This document shows, one piece after another, positions 11,359 through 24,231 of a stretch of DNA of 64,000 nt. The stretch is from Lonicera japonica. Taxonomy: Eukaryota; Streptophyta; Magnoliopsida; Dipsacales; Caprifoliaceae. Both the position numbers and the translations under genes were made by a program. The stretch spans positions 19,345,017 to 19,409,016 of the forward strand of contig CM038466.1 in the NCBI GenBank assembly GCA_021464415.1, given 5' to 3'. Every line of letters begins with the position of its first letter. Position 1 is the first letter of the stretch. The notes under the pieces are model-generated. The model did no database searches. It saw only the letters and a list, made by a program, of their open reading frames with translations, and was not told where the DNA came from.

Positions 11359-12461
11359 GGTGATTTTATTTATATTCACCATATTTTATAATTAATTTAT
11401 ATTATTAAGTTAATCTACAAATGTATATAGACTAACAAAAAAATATTATTAATTTAATTTTATAAATATTATTTTAAATAATAGTTTAATACTAAAATAT
11501 CTATTAAATTAATAAGTACAACCACTTTAAAATTTTAGATTCGCAATCAAAGGGGGGATTAATTATGTGACCTGTAAGTAATGATATCAGTAAACTTGGT
11601 TTTGGTTCCATCATCTAGGGTGAATTTACTGGTAGCCATAATAGCAATCGAAGCACCCAAATAGAGAAGTGCAAGTATCCCCCACATCAGCGTTGCAATT
11701 GCTATACTCATTGAAGATGCCATCGATTACTGTATTGTACTGTTTATTTTTAAAACTAATAATCCTTCTTTGCTTATGAATTATATTAAGGAATCTCTTT
11801 TATAGACAAAAACTAAATTTGGCCATTTCTTTGAAGGTATAGATAATGTCGAAATTTTTTGTCTTCTTGCTACCTTGCACTTGTGTTCACAGCCAACCAA
11901 ATATTATGCAGAGGTTTATTGTTCTTTCTTAATTAACACCACTTTATTTAGTATGGAATCCGGGGATAATGGAATTTTCTTTTTTTGAACCTTGCCAGCC
12001 AAATTGAATCTAGCCACATTTCACTTTGCACGGTTTATGGCCTGCTAATTCAAGTGGCTACATTTCACCTAAATCCAAATTTCGTATTCAAATCCTCTCG
12101 CCTTCTTCTTCTTCCCTCTTTCCCCCTTCTCACTTAATACTTATTAGGGTTTGTATTTTTCTTTGAAAAAATACGTACCGACATTTTCAAATCAATCAAT
12201 CCACACGCGGGGGTAAACCCTAACCCTTTAACCATTTGAAATTTTTTGAAAGGTTAATATGAAAGAAATTAAAAATGAATTATATTTGGATTAGAAATCT
12301 TAATTAAAATGGAATCTAAATTTATATAATTATAAATTAATTTTAATAGGTGGATATACTTATCAATTTTAAAAAGGGTAATATTGTGAAACTTTGTACA
12401 AAATTTTCATAATTTAAGAATAGATTAACTGCAAGATTTGATTGATAGAAATAAAATCACT
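11359..12461. mobile_element. Mutator-like nonautonomous element, copy 1
   Basis: Starts GGTGATTTTATTTATATTCA and ends with the inverted version (ATAGAAATAAAATCAC). It is flanked by ATTATAAAC (11350-11358) and ATTATAAAAC (12464-12473), an imperfect 9-bp-type duplication. Two long blocks match copy 2 at 24241-25427 in the same order: 11370-11540 with 24251-24449, and 12144-12440 with 25108-25402. The second block is very similar, with only scattered substitutions. No transposase ORF. The candidate peptide ORF at 11559-11723 lies inside this element, between the two blocks. Confidence 0.75.
11559..11723 (-). CDS. Candidate 54-aa membrane or secreted peptide (unrecognised)
   Basis: Short ORF starting MASSMSIAIATLMWGILALL and continuing with YLGASIAIMA, i.e. 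one hydrophobic segment of about 25 residues near the N-terminus followed by a polar tail (TSKFTLDDGTKTK). On the same strand a TATAAAAG box sits at 11797-11804, about 75 bp upstream of the ATG, a plausible promoter spacing. Base composition is less AT-rich than the surroundings. I do not recognise the family. It sits within a Mutator-like element, so it could be a captured gene fragment or chance. A possible donor (CAG/GTCACA) lies just before the stop, so it may be a first exon. Confidence 0.35.
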   Translation of the reverse strand: MASSMSIAIATLMWGILALLYLGASIAIMATSKFTLDDGTKTKFTDIITYRSHN

Positions 12462-12816
12462 CTATTATAAAACACAAAATTTAACTCACTATTCCTTTTT
12501 AAAATTATATTCATTTAAATGTTCACATTGTATATATTGATAGATAATCAATCGTGATCCATAGATATGATATTTTATTAAATTAATATCATTATCACTC
12601 GTACACAAAACATACACCCAAGAAACTACTCTTCTCATCCACTTTCTCTCTCATCAACTTCTTAAAAATACTTTAAAAATGTTATAACTTTAAATTTAAA
12701 AATTAAAGTTTAATAAAATTTATATTTTTTAAAACTAATTAATATCTATAAAAAAATCAAGACTAATATTCGGATTTTTTATAGTGTGATTTTTTATATA
12801 CCTTCCAGTAACCTTA

Positions 12817-12847
<31 letters not shown>

Positions 12848-13381
12848 TGACCAATTAGATAAGTGCTGGGTACCAGTTTTTGCATTTACTATCGTATAAC
12901 AATTATTAATTATTTTAGATTAAGTTAGTTAATACTTCTGTTCTTCAAACATAACGTAATGTTGGTTTTGGTGCGAATAAAATTTATTTGCTTTAATTAA
13001 ATTTTAATTTGTTCTATTATTATTTGTCCTACCACTTACATAATATTTTTTATTTTTAATTATTAATTTTATTTTGTTTCGTTTAACCATGTTGTTCGCA
13101 GAGACAATAGTTAGTATATAACAAAATATATGTTTGATTGTTTCTTTGTTAGGTTAAAAGATTAGCTTACTTGGTAAAACATTTATTATACTAATGCACC
13201 TTGACATTTCACTAGAGTATAAATCAGTGCGTTAATAATGGTGAATTCTTTTTCTTTTATCTAAAAAAAAGCTCTAATCATAATGGGCATACTTACCTGC
13301 ATCATCGTCACCTTAAAAATTAATCAAGCTCACAGGGTTTAAATTATGCACCTTGCCTCTATTATTTTACCATAGGACCAA

Positions 13382-13671
13382 AAACATATAGGGTGGGGTT
13401 ATTGTCACACCCCAAAATTCTCTGTAACACTTCTTCAATTGACTCAATATAATAGGATTGAGTATATTATCATTTACTCAGTGCAATAGAACCAAATTAT
13501 TATTGGGAACAAAACTTATGTTGACTTGGCCCTATTGCTCCGAGAAATGTGCAAATACTAGGCCCTATTGTACCGAATCAATGCACAAATACTCGGTTCT
13601 ATTGCACCAAATCAATATGAGAGTATTATAAAGAGGTTTGAGGGGTGGCAATAACCTCACCCAAACATATA
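13382..13671. mobile_element. Mutator-like MITE with perfect 9-bp target duplication
   Basis: Element 13391-13662 (272 bp) begins GGGTGGGGTTATTGTCACAC and ends with its inverse (GGTGGCAATAACCTCACCC). Perfect 9-bp direct repeats AAACATATA flank it at 13382-13390 and 13663-13671, the length typical of Mutator-like transposition. Inside are three imperfect tandem copies of a ~45-bp unit (CCTATTG, then ATGCACAAATACT). Confidence 0.88.
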
Positions 13672-15877
13672 TTGTCTTATGGCTACACCATTATTGGATT
13701 TAAACTTTTATCGCCGGAATAATTCATATGCTAATATAATTGTGGGAGCATAAAATTAGAGCCTCTATTCGGGCCAAATATTTGAAAGTAGGCCCAAGAT
13801 TCATGGAGCGAGTCCAAAAATAGGGAATGATGATTCATAACAAGCAGAAGCAGCTGTAAGCATCTAGTCGGGTAAAAATATTCTAGCCGAGCATAATTAA
13901 TAGACTCGAGATAACCGAAGTGCCGATATTGGCGTCCTAACCAATACGAAAGAGACACCTATACTTATAAGCACGATTAGTGTTTGTTACCAATATAGGC
14001 GCCTGAGTGAATGGTAATTGGACGCCTGTAAAGTGCAAAGTTTGTTGTGGATAAGAGCACATTCCCCATAAGAAAAGGGGAAGTTTAATGAAGAAATTAT
14101 ACATTTTTATAGTCATTTTACCATTAACCTAATGGGTACTGTGACCCTAATTCTATACGTACAAATAGAAAGGAATAGCTCACTAAGAAGTGATTAAACT
14201 TTTACTAACCCTTAGACACTCTAGCATTCTCTCTAAGAGAATAATCATAACCCTCATGTATCCAATCTAAATTGACCCATTAGAACTTAGTAAAAAACAC
14301 CACCACATACTCAAGGATGACGTACTACTGAATTGGGTATAAAAGCCACAAGAAGAACTTACCCCACAAACAAAAAAACTATTCTTCACTACAGCGAATT
14401 TACTATTCATCTCCACCATCTTTATTGTGTCTAGTTACTAATTCTACCCATCTGGGCCAATTCTATCTTAGTTGGGCTTGGTCAAATTTCTACCACCCAA
14501 AATAATGTTTTAAGTATTATTAGGCTATAATTATATCTCTAATAATTATAATCGGGAAGGCAACTAAAGAAGTTATGACACCATATTTTAATGGATTTCT
14601 TATTATATTTATGTATTAATTTTTTAGCTTCAGATAAAAGTGAAGATGTTTTACCATCGAACAAATCATATTTTTGTATTTTATTATTCCCATTCTATAT
14701 TAAATCTACGCGTGCATGAAAATAAGTCACGCATGCATAACGCATGTGCCCGCCTCTAATTAATATAAAATAGAAGTGATAGGAAGCGGTACGATACCAA
14801 ATCTCGGTGAATTTTCTATTTTGCTCATGTATTTATTCTTTTATTTAAAAATGTTTTTGATTAGACTTAAATCCATGAGCTTTAGATTAAAAGTAAAGAT
14901 GCCCTGCTACTGAACTAAGAATCTCATTCCATATTGAACTTATGCGTGCATGAAAATAATACGTACACATGTCTCTAACTATATGGAAAGGCTAAAATAC
15001 AAAAAAGTGTAGTGAACTTTACACAAAATGGATAGTATATTATTTTATTTTTTTGACACTTAAGATTGCAAACTTTTTTTTCTTTTTCATTTTGGGTAAC
15101 TTATTAACCTCCATCCATTTGTCGTTCATGGATGTGTGTGTGTAGTGAATTTGCAAAACTTGCCAAAATCTTTGACAAAAGGACACTCTTCGAGAAACCT
15201 CCAGTAATATTTATGTTGAGAAGATTAATTCCAGTGACAAAACCGCCGGTGCAAATGATCTTCAATAAATACAATGGTTTAATTTGGCCATATAACAATT
15301 CACATGTTAATATAAAGTGTTATGTCATATTTCTGTTAATAAAAAATAAATTAAAGTTAACCAATTACACAAAATAAATAAATAAATAAAGATACTTTGA
15401 TGTCTAAGGTCCGGAAAAAAATATATATATTACCATTTTATAAAAAAAATGGAAGTGTAAAATTTAATATACAGTTGGGTGTTATAGGCGTACGGAAATG
15501 GAAGCCCAAAAAGAGCCGGACAAAATTCCCCAAACAATTTAACCAAGCCGTCCTGTATTTATCCCCCAGCCCTTCAATTATTATTTTAACGCAACCTTCC
15601 CCTCCCTAGTCCCTTCCCTTCCCCTTCCCCTCTTTACTCTTATTTGTCTGTCTCTTTCCCCTTCTCTTCTCTCACTCACTCACTTTAAATAATCTCTTAC
15701 ACAACAAACAAACAAAGAATCTATCCATGGCTAACCCCCACCAGATCTCATCTTTCTCTATCTCTTTCAATTTCTAATTTTGCTTTTTTGCCCTGAATTC
15801 AATTTCTAATTCAAACTCCCAACATTTCTCCTAAAAAATATTTTTTTGTTTAAATTATACAAATTGTAGATCCATAA

Positions 15878-16333
15878 ATGGCGACTCTCCAGAAATTCAA
15901 GCTCTTAGCCACTCAGTGCGCCGTCGCCGGTAGCCCCACCCGGAGCCCGTCGACAAGTCCCGTCATTCACCTCCGCCGCCGGAAGACTCTCCGTATGCTT
16001 CTCGGTGGCGGGAGGCGGTGGCCGGCGCGGGAGCGGTCTCCGGATCGTCGGGGAGAATCTCCGGAGAAGGGGAAGGAGATGGTGGTGAGGCATAAGTTGA
16101 AGGACTTGTTTGTGTCCTCGCCGCCGCCAATTGAGGAAGAGAGGAGGAGGATGATAAGGGGTTGTGATGATGTTGATGTTGGGGAAGGGGTTTTACCGGC
16201 AACCGGTTTTTCCGGTGGGGGTGTTAGTGGGCGGCGCCTCGGGCCACGCTCACTCAGGCCGCTATCGGCTGCTTTTAGGCAACGGTTACTCAGAAGACCC
16301 TGGCGTCCTGTACTCGTTACTATAGCTGAGTAA
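15878..16333 (+). CDS. Small basic plant-specific protein of unknown function
   Basis: Single-exon ORF of 151 aa starting MATLQKFKLLATQCAVAGSP. Much higher GC than its surroundings, and GC-rich codon use marks it as a real gene. Features: a conserved-looking N-terminus, Ser/Pro-rich SPTRSPSTSPV, a basic cluster HLRRRKTLRMLL, a central RHKLKDLFVSSPPP motif, and an Arg/Pro-rich tail (RRPWRPVLVTIAE). There is no signal peptide or membrane helix. I recall a family of short plant proteins sharing the MATLQKFKLLATQC start and the KLKDLF(V)SSPP motif but know no function for it. The SPxR repeats could be phosphorylation sites (inference). A pyrimidine-rich leader (15604-15680) precedes it. Confidence 0.82.
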   Translation: MATLQKFKLLATQCAVAGSPTRSPSTSPVIHLRRRKTLRMLLGGGRRWPARERSPDRRGESPEKGKEMVVRHKLKDLFVSSPPPIEEERRRMIRGCDDVDVGEGVLPATGFSGGGVSGRRLGPRSLRPLSAAFRQRLLRRPWRPVLVTIAE

Positions 16334-17875
16334 ACAAACCCCTCATCCCATTTTTTCTTTTTTCTTTTTCTTTTTTTTTAAAAAAAAAAAATGTACGGTT
16401 CCTTCTAATAATAATTATATAGCGTTTATGCACACCTTCCAATTTACCTATTTGTTCCTCTGAAGTATTTTTTTGTCTGTTTAAAATGTAATATTAGAAC
16501 TGCATCATTGGATAGGGCTGATTGGCCCCTCAAATAATCAAATTGGTGACAATCCAATTTCGGAAAGAAAATTATTCCATTCCAAATTTATTTTTTACCA
16601 AGTAAATTCACAAGGGGCGCCTGTGGATAAGGAAAATAACTTATATGAGAGTATTAAATTAAAATGTCAATCGTTGTATTGAAGTTAATTAACGTGAATT
16701 TTAGGTACATGGGAGCATTACATTTCAATTCTTTTATTACAAGCTACGGGTAAAAATTAAGTGTTTGAGAGTAAAGGGGTGTGGGCGGCTACAGCCTCTC
16801 TAGACATTGTACAGTGCACTTCAACCAACTATACAAGCTCGATCTTTAGTGTTACAATTTAATTTTGTATACGGTATACATGTGCTAGCCTTTTTAAGAA
16901 AAATAATAAAATCAAAACAATTATCAGATTAAAATATCACATTGAAAAATTGTATTCTTTCTAATATTATATTTTATTTTATAATAACTATAATTATTTA
17001 AACAATATTGCCACCCTTTAGCAATATGTAATATAGACTCTAAGTTTGGTAATATATTTCTCAAACTTTTGTTTAATTACTAGAGTTTTATGAACATCCG
17101 TCTCAAACGACTTGAAACCTAATGAAATTAGTGAAAAATTCCAGACTTTTGAGTATACTATTTGAATATATTGTTAATTATTTATTTGAAGAGAAAAGGG
17201 GTAACCTAAGTTATACAATGCTCTTGTTTATGGATTATTTTTACACTGGTAAACCTTTTTTTTTTACTTAAAAATTGCATTTATCCTCCAAGCTAATAGC
17301 CTTAATCATCCCTTTTTAGCGGAAACATACTCTACTTTTGGCTCACACAATTAGCATAAATGTATACAAAATTGGTATTTGACTCATATTATCTTTTTGT
17401 TAAATGGGAGACATTCAAGTGAATTTATATTTTTGTGCATCTTTATATATAAAGTTAATATGTATTTCAATCACCCGTGAAAATTTTGACATAATTTTGA
17501 ATCTAAATCTATAAATATATATGTCTACAACTGCTTTTCAATATTTCCTAGTAGCAAGATTATAATTGAACTTAACAACAAATTATCCCATCACTTTTAT
17601 TTAATATAAAAATACATATATACGAGCAGGGAAAACTCTTATTATGATGAATGATGTATTTTGCGCATCTAAATGGACCATGATGAAAGAAAGAGAGAAA
17701 GAAAAGAGTGTTTCCGACGGTGACCGATAAGGCAAGAAACTGCTTTTAGCTTTATACAAGTAATTAATTAATTCCTTTTATATATATATTGAAATTTTGC
17801 TTTATGGAACGTGGGGCAGGATCGTTGAAAATGTCATTTATCATGACGACTAGCTACACATAAACTAATAATATA

Positions 17876-18369
17876 AGGCATCTTTAACAGTAGTGTATAT
17901 TTAGGTTTTGTGTAAAATATACAAAATTTGTAAAAATTTTAAGTTCCAGCAGTCTTTTAAATTCAGCTTTTGTGTAAAACGAATGTGTAAAATACACCCC
18001 AAGTTTACATTGCCACATCAGCTTTTTCTTTTCTCAATTATTTTACAATACTTTAAAATATAATAACTTTTAATAGAAATTATATAATTTCATAAAAAAA
18101 ATATCTAAAATCTACTCATTAAAACCAACAAATCAAGATCCATTGTTGTTATAATATTATGTATACCAAAATTCAAGAAAAAATAATAAAAAGTTGCATA
18201 AAATAATATCTAATATGCATAATTATCTTATTGGTTCATTCAAAATTTACACAAAAGTTTAAAAATGTACCATTTGAGCATATTTTTTTTACACTTCAAG
18301 TTTTGTGTAAAAGTGTCTTGACACATAAAATTTATACAAAAATATTTACACAACGGTTGGAGATGCTCT
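17876..18369. mobile_element. hAT-like MITE, AGAGCATC-type termini
   Basis: Starts AGGCATCTTTAACAGTAGTG and ends CAACGGTTGGAGATGCTCT, an imperfect inverted repeat. Subterminal repeats of a TTTTGTGTAAA word occur near both ends. Same terminal type as the two elements in the receptor kinase introns. Confidence 0.7.
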
Positions 18370-19088
18370 AATATTTAGAGTTAGTAATATTTTAGAGTTA
18401 CCATTGTGTTTTTGATACAACATTCCATGCTTTGTTAGGGGTAATGAGTAGGGTTCTCAATTCTACTTATGCGCACCAAACTAATTAAAACTTTGATATT
18501 CATAAAACATAATTTCATGCTATGCATCATTAATGTCCTTTCGCACTTCGTTTTGAAATTTTTGATTCAAAAAAACTGAGATCAAATTCCTATAATAGTT
18601 TGATATTTCTTTAAAGCTAGATTCGAAAACTTTTTAAGGAGTTAAAAGATACGGCGTGACTATATATCTTTAGCTTCTTGAAAGAAAATAAATTTCTGGT
18701 GATTAATTTTCTCTTTCTTCAAGATTTGGTTGTCTTACGCTAGGACTCTACTCAAATAAATCATTGATTAAGATTCTCGTGCTTGATTGTAAATAAAGAG
18801 TTAGGGTACGAAAATAATTCAATTTTCTAGAGGCCTTAGTAGATGGTTAAAGTTTCCACTTTAAGCCTTATGGGAATGCTAGATTAGTTGGAATACCAAT
18901 AGCCATACTTTCTCTTGTAGACTTGTGAATCAATTTATGTACCATTGATATTTAGACTGCAATTATCTAAAATATGCTATTTAATATCCCCAAATTGTAC
19001 GAAAAAGTGCACATTTTCTGATTTGAATTTATAGAATTAATGTGGCCGCTTGATTTAAAGAAAAAAAAAAAGAAGAAGAAACATTAGT

Positions 19089-19614
19089 TGAGCTCCGTTT
19101 GATAGCAACATGAAAAATGATAAAAAAAAAAGTTTGATTTGTGTAAAAAGATAGAAAATTAGTTGAGCAATGAGATGAGATGATTTCCATCTTATCCTCA
19201 TTTTGGTGAGTAGATGTCTTACATCTTTCATTATTTTTTTGTGAAAAAAAAATTCTTCCCCAACCCCCAAGAAAAAAATTTTTCTATGGGAAAAGACAAA
19301 ACTTAAGAAGACATATCACCATATGACTCAACTGTTTTTGTTTTTATATTATTTTTCATGTTTTTATCAAATATATATCCTAAAGTGCATATTTTTAATT
19401 TTGCTAGGTTTTCAGGAACAATTTTAATGATCAAACACGCCCTTACGTAAGAAGACATATCACCGCATGACAACTTATTTTCTAACTTCTTACAAAACCC
19501 AACTGTTTTTATTTTTATTTTCTATATTGTTATCAAATAAATCCTAAAATGCATATTTTTTATTTTGCTAGGTTTTCAGGAATAATTTTAATGATCAAAC
19601 ACGCCCTTACATAA
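19089..19614. mobile_element. AT-rich foldback MITE family member with internal tandem duplication
   Basis: Starts CTCCGTTTGATAGCAACATG, a terminus also seen near 3310 and 56753. The right half is duplicated: 19298-19445 and 19450-19611 both run from GAAGACATATCACC to GATCAAACACGCCCTTAC. The duplicated block ends in the inverted terminus (AACACGCCC). Confidence 0.6.
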
Positions 19615-19971
19615 TTTAACAATTAATTTTGTCTAATTTTCTGTGGGATAACTCCTATTTCAAAAAAGTTGCAAGCACATTGGAAAGGATGATAGCAATT
19701 GTGAAACCATTAATTATGGCCCCTTTTTTTTCTGGAATGATCGAGGATTTGAAGTAATTAAGTTCAAACTTTGATGCAGCATGCTTTTGATGTTGAATCG
19801 GCTCTCCTTTAAATTTGAATTTGATCTGGCCAAGGGTGTTGTCTTAATTTTGTAAATAGCAGAAGAAAAAAGTGCAATGATGTATTATTATTAATTAGCA
19901 AAATAAGTATTCCTACCATTTTACTTTTCACTTCACTGAAACTTTTATATAATTAGAGATTTAGCTAGGGT

Positions 19972-20365
19972 GCGTTTGTTTAGATATTTAAATTTTAATT
20001 GCTGAATTTAAAGATTAAAAATTGATTTTGAAATCTGAACACTAATTTAAAAAATTTGTTTTGTTTGCTTTTGAATATTACATCCAAATAGGTGTTGTTT
20101 GTTTGACATATTACATATGAATGCTTAATGAATGTTATTTGGACAAATTTACTTTATTTTATATAAATGACTTAAGGGTAAAAAAGGTATTTTACCCCTT
20201 TAAAAAATAAGTATTAAGTGTTAAGGGGGAGATGTATCACTTATTTTTAAAGAGACAAATTAAGTTGTTATATATTTAAATTTTAAAGCAATCAAACAGA
20301 TTTTAAAACTTCTGAAATCTGAATGAACCATCCATTCAGACTTCAGATATTAAAACAAACAATCC
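19972..20365. mobile_element. Short TIR element (MITE)
   Basis: Begins GGGTGCGTTTGTTTAGATAT and ends with an inverted relative (ATATTAAAACAAACAA followed by TCC). The interior is AT-rich without coding sequence. Exact ends and target duplication are unresolved. Confidence 0.5.
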
Positions 20366-22643
20366 ATCAATTGTAATAGCGGTATAAAAAATCTCACAAC
20401 CAAACTTAATTAGAAGTTCAAATTCAATTATCATCAGCTGTAGTAGCAATATTGATTCCACTCTCATATTATGATAATGTAATTTTACTATAAATATATA
20501 CATGCACACACAGATATACATATGTATTATACATTGTGTGTCCTATACTTTTTATGATTCAATCAATTTGTTAATTTATGTATATGAATTATACACGCAT
20601 TATATGAGCATAAAAGTTAGTTATGTGCATGATGCAATTGAATTGAATTTTTCCTTTTGATTGAAATCTTACTTTTCACTTTTTATAAATTCAAATCGTG
20701 TTGTTATTTTCTCTAACACAATAGTGAAATTTTCTAATAAATAGTTTCGAAAGTACCAAGAAACACACTAAATTTTTTCGAAAAGAATTACTAAACCCAA
20801 TTTTAAAATCGAAAGTGCAGTATATTTGTTTTGTCGAATTAAAAGAAGTTCATTTTAGAGAAAAGCAGTCAAAAAGGACTTTTCTTTGAAGAATATTCAC
20901 CACAATAACATACAGCTACTCCTTCCTCACTCAACTTTTATATATATATATATATAGTTTGTACATTTTCATGTGGTCATTGTTTCTTTGTGTGTTTTGC
21001 CTTTCTTTTCTTTGATATGACAGAATCTTGTTTTACTAGTTTTTCTAATGATTTATGTTTTATTTATTTCCTTAAGTTTATTCTTTCTTTTTCTTTTTCT
21101 TTTTCTTTTTTTTTTCTAGAAAAAAACACTATTGGTGGTGAGCAATGTACGTTGGAGATTCACTTTAAGTAAATTCGCAATTTCCACAGGAGAAATTAAC
21201 ACTCTACCTAAATATTGTTCGAAGTACATTATCATACAAAAATTGTCAACAAACAAACCTTAACCCAATCCACGTTAAAAACAAGAACTTATTTCACGAC
21301 AATATAATTCACTGTTCACTCTATTCAAAATATATTCTCATACAACTACTTCTGTCAAATTCACAATTAAAAGAAGGAAAAAAGGCGCAATTATTTATAT
21401 ATAGGATGCATTTTGGTTTATCTATATATCGCATGTATTAAAAATAACAAATAACAATTACATGCCGGCCTATTTATTGCTTAAAGTTGTAGATTAGGTA
21501 TCGAAGCTCATTATATATTGCCATTAGTATGGATTACAACTAGAAGCCGCAACCTATTTTTAGCTTACAAATTCAATTGGTATCTAGTCAAAGGGATGCA
21601 TAATTTGTAGCTTCAGAATTACTTTTTCTAAGATTTAAGACATTGAAATGTTCACAACCAAAATTTCGTGACATCTCTTTTGGTTGTTCGTTAGTTACTA
21701 ATTAAGCTAGTTAAAATTGTTTGAGGGTATGTTCTTTTTCTATGATTTTGAGATAGAATTTAATAAATCATTCTTTTGAGATAAGTCTTGATATTTTGCA
21801 ATCACGTCAAATTTTAAAATCCTATAAATTAAGTGATTTCAAAATTCTCTCAAAAGATTGGAATTTTGAAATCCTGTATTGAATTATGAAATTTGAATTT
21901 GATCCATCTCTTTTGAATTCTATTCTATCCTCTATTATTGGTCAGTAATACTTTTTCTCTCTAATTAAAATATACAATGGATAAGAATTTTACTTAAACT
22001 CAACTTACACTCCTACATTTTAAAATTTTCTAATTTTTTAAAAGAACACTAAAATTGAAAATTATGAGATCTAAATCTTATGATTTATCAAATCACATAA
22101 TTTCAAAATTTTGTGAAAAGAATACAACCTAATTAATTAATAAGATTTTTTTTGGTGTACTAGTAGAGTGGTAAAGTCCTCCCTCTACTTTTATTATAAT
22201 TGTATAAAATTATTTATTTTATTCCAGTCTCGTGTTGCATATTGGACATTCTAGATTTCAAACATTATTGTTTCAACAAGTAAAATTGTCCAAAACAAGA
22301 TGTAAGCCGGCATAATAAATTGATTGGTATCATAAGTTACAACTCAAACCTCAATATGAAAATTGTACTCTTTGTTTTTTAACGTGACGAATTAACAATT
22401 ATAATTTGAAAGTCATTATATATCAGAATATATATATATATATATATATGCAAGGAGAATTGATTGTTCTCTAATTATGATGATGATGAATTATTAAAGC
22501 ATAAGGGTCGGCAGCAGGGCTGCAGACCGTGGGCCGGCCCTGTCCTATAGGCTACATAAATAATGCACAGGCCCACACCCGTACAATTAATTAGGCCACA
22601 TGTACAAACATGCAGAGCTAGTGTATAATATATACTATCTATA

Positions 22644-23730
22644 TCTATACTATTATACTATTATGGAGGAAGTTCTTCCATTAATGTTCTATTAATAACT
22701 ATTTATTTATAATTAATGATCTTTAATTCATTCTTATCCGTCCAGCCCATTAATCATTTTCCACATCCCATAAACTCTTATTTTTATGCATAGATGAAAG
22801 TGCATTATATAATACATGTATTTGTATTAATTGTTCATAATACATATATAATAATTACAAACGATGATCCATTTATGGTTCAATTCATCTTTTAGTTACA
22901 ATCTTAATCCTATGATACCTGTTTCTAATGGTACAAATTAATGGTTATTCACCAAACTATCATTTCCTTTTTTCAAGTTTTTAATATACAAGTGATTGAA
23001 TTATTGTGTGATCTCTTTTGTTGTGCATGAATTTGTGTTTTCTATTCCTTTCTCATGAACCTTTCTCTTTAGGTGCGAAGGCAAAATAAGGAAGGAACAC
23101 AAACACCAACATTTGGATCCAATTTACCATTGATGGAATCATTATCTCTTATTTAATGTAAGTTCATTATATAACTTATTCTTAAAAGTTTTCAAAATAA
23201 TATTTGAGTGCGATACTTTATACAAATCGGAAAGAAATAAAAGTTATTCCTTGAAATACGTATCATGTAAGAATGCAGGGAAGAAAAAGATCAATTATCA
23301 ACTTTTAAGCCGGTTGGCAGTGAAAGAGGAAGTTGGAAACAATGAATACTTATTTACTATGAAATAGATTTAAATTTGGGAAGATGGATTGTACAATATT
23401 TCTTTTAGTGTTAGAGCACTCAATTAAAAAGTGGAAGATAGACTCAATTTTTAGAAATCTTAAAAATTTTGTTCAACATTTATGAATAGATTCAATCATT
23501 TTATTCTAAAACTGGTGGATCTAGCAAAATCTATAGTTATTAAAAAGCAAGTAACTCCAAGCATGTCTTTAAATTATTACTCAAAAATTATTATAATTAA
23601 AAAGTACTTAGAAGAGAGGAAAAAACAAAACATTAATAAGGACATGTATGTATGTTCCCAAAACAATGTGTATATATATGTACATAAAATAATAACAAAT
23701 TATCCGTGCATCGCACGGGTAATAAGCTAA
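22644..23730 (+). mobile_element. Nonautonomous Helitron
   Basis: The 5' end is TCTATACTATTATACTATTA preceded by A. The 3' end has a GTGC-atc-GCAC hairpin, then GGGTAATAAG and terminal CTAA (the CTRR consensus) at 23727-23730, followed by T. So the element sits between A and T, as Helitrons do, with no target duplication. About 1.09 kb. No Rep/helicase ORF. Confidence 0.8.
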
Positions 23731-23895
23731 TGTCTTTGTATTCCCAAAGTGACATTTTTATTTGTATTTTAAATACAAATTCTGATCTCAAATATTCTTG
23801 TACAACTTTGTTTCTCCTGGAGCAGAGAGCGGCAATATTTGTTAAAAAAAATTTATATTAAGTTTCTAATTTTTGACTATTTACTACTCATTTAA

Positions 23896-24126
<231 letters not shown>

Positions 24127-24231
24127 TAGTTTATTTTCTTTTTCAAAATTTAAAATATTAATTTTACATGAAAATTTTGAATTTTACAATTTAAAAGTTA
24201 TTCCCAATTTTCATAATCTTTTAACTTAAGT

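Larger units (their letters stand above)
10462..15877. other. Gene-poor spacer with transposons
   Basis: Holds the receptor kinase 3' UTR, a candidate 54-aa peptide ORF (11559-11723, - strand), a Mutator-like nonautonomous element (11359-12461), an AT microsatellite (about 12819-12847), a Mutator-like MITE (13391-13662), and two diverged copies about 235 bp apart that both contain GCGTGCATGAAAATA (near 14710 and 14944). The stretch 13730-14510 has a TATAAAAG-like motif near 14338 and could be an old solo LTR, but I found no matching ends. Sequence 15604-15877 is pyrimidine-rich and should be the promoter and leader of the next gene. Confidence 0.6.

Noticed and set aside
13730..14510. Solo LTR of a Gypsy-type element
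   Set aside because: The composition and a TATAAAAG-like motif are suggestive, but no matching TG..CA ends or flanking duplication could be found.
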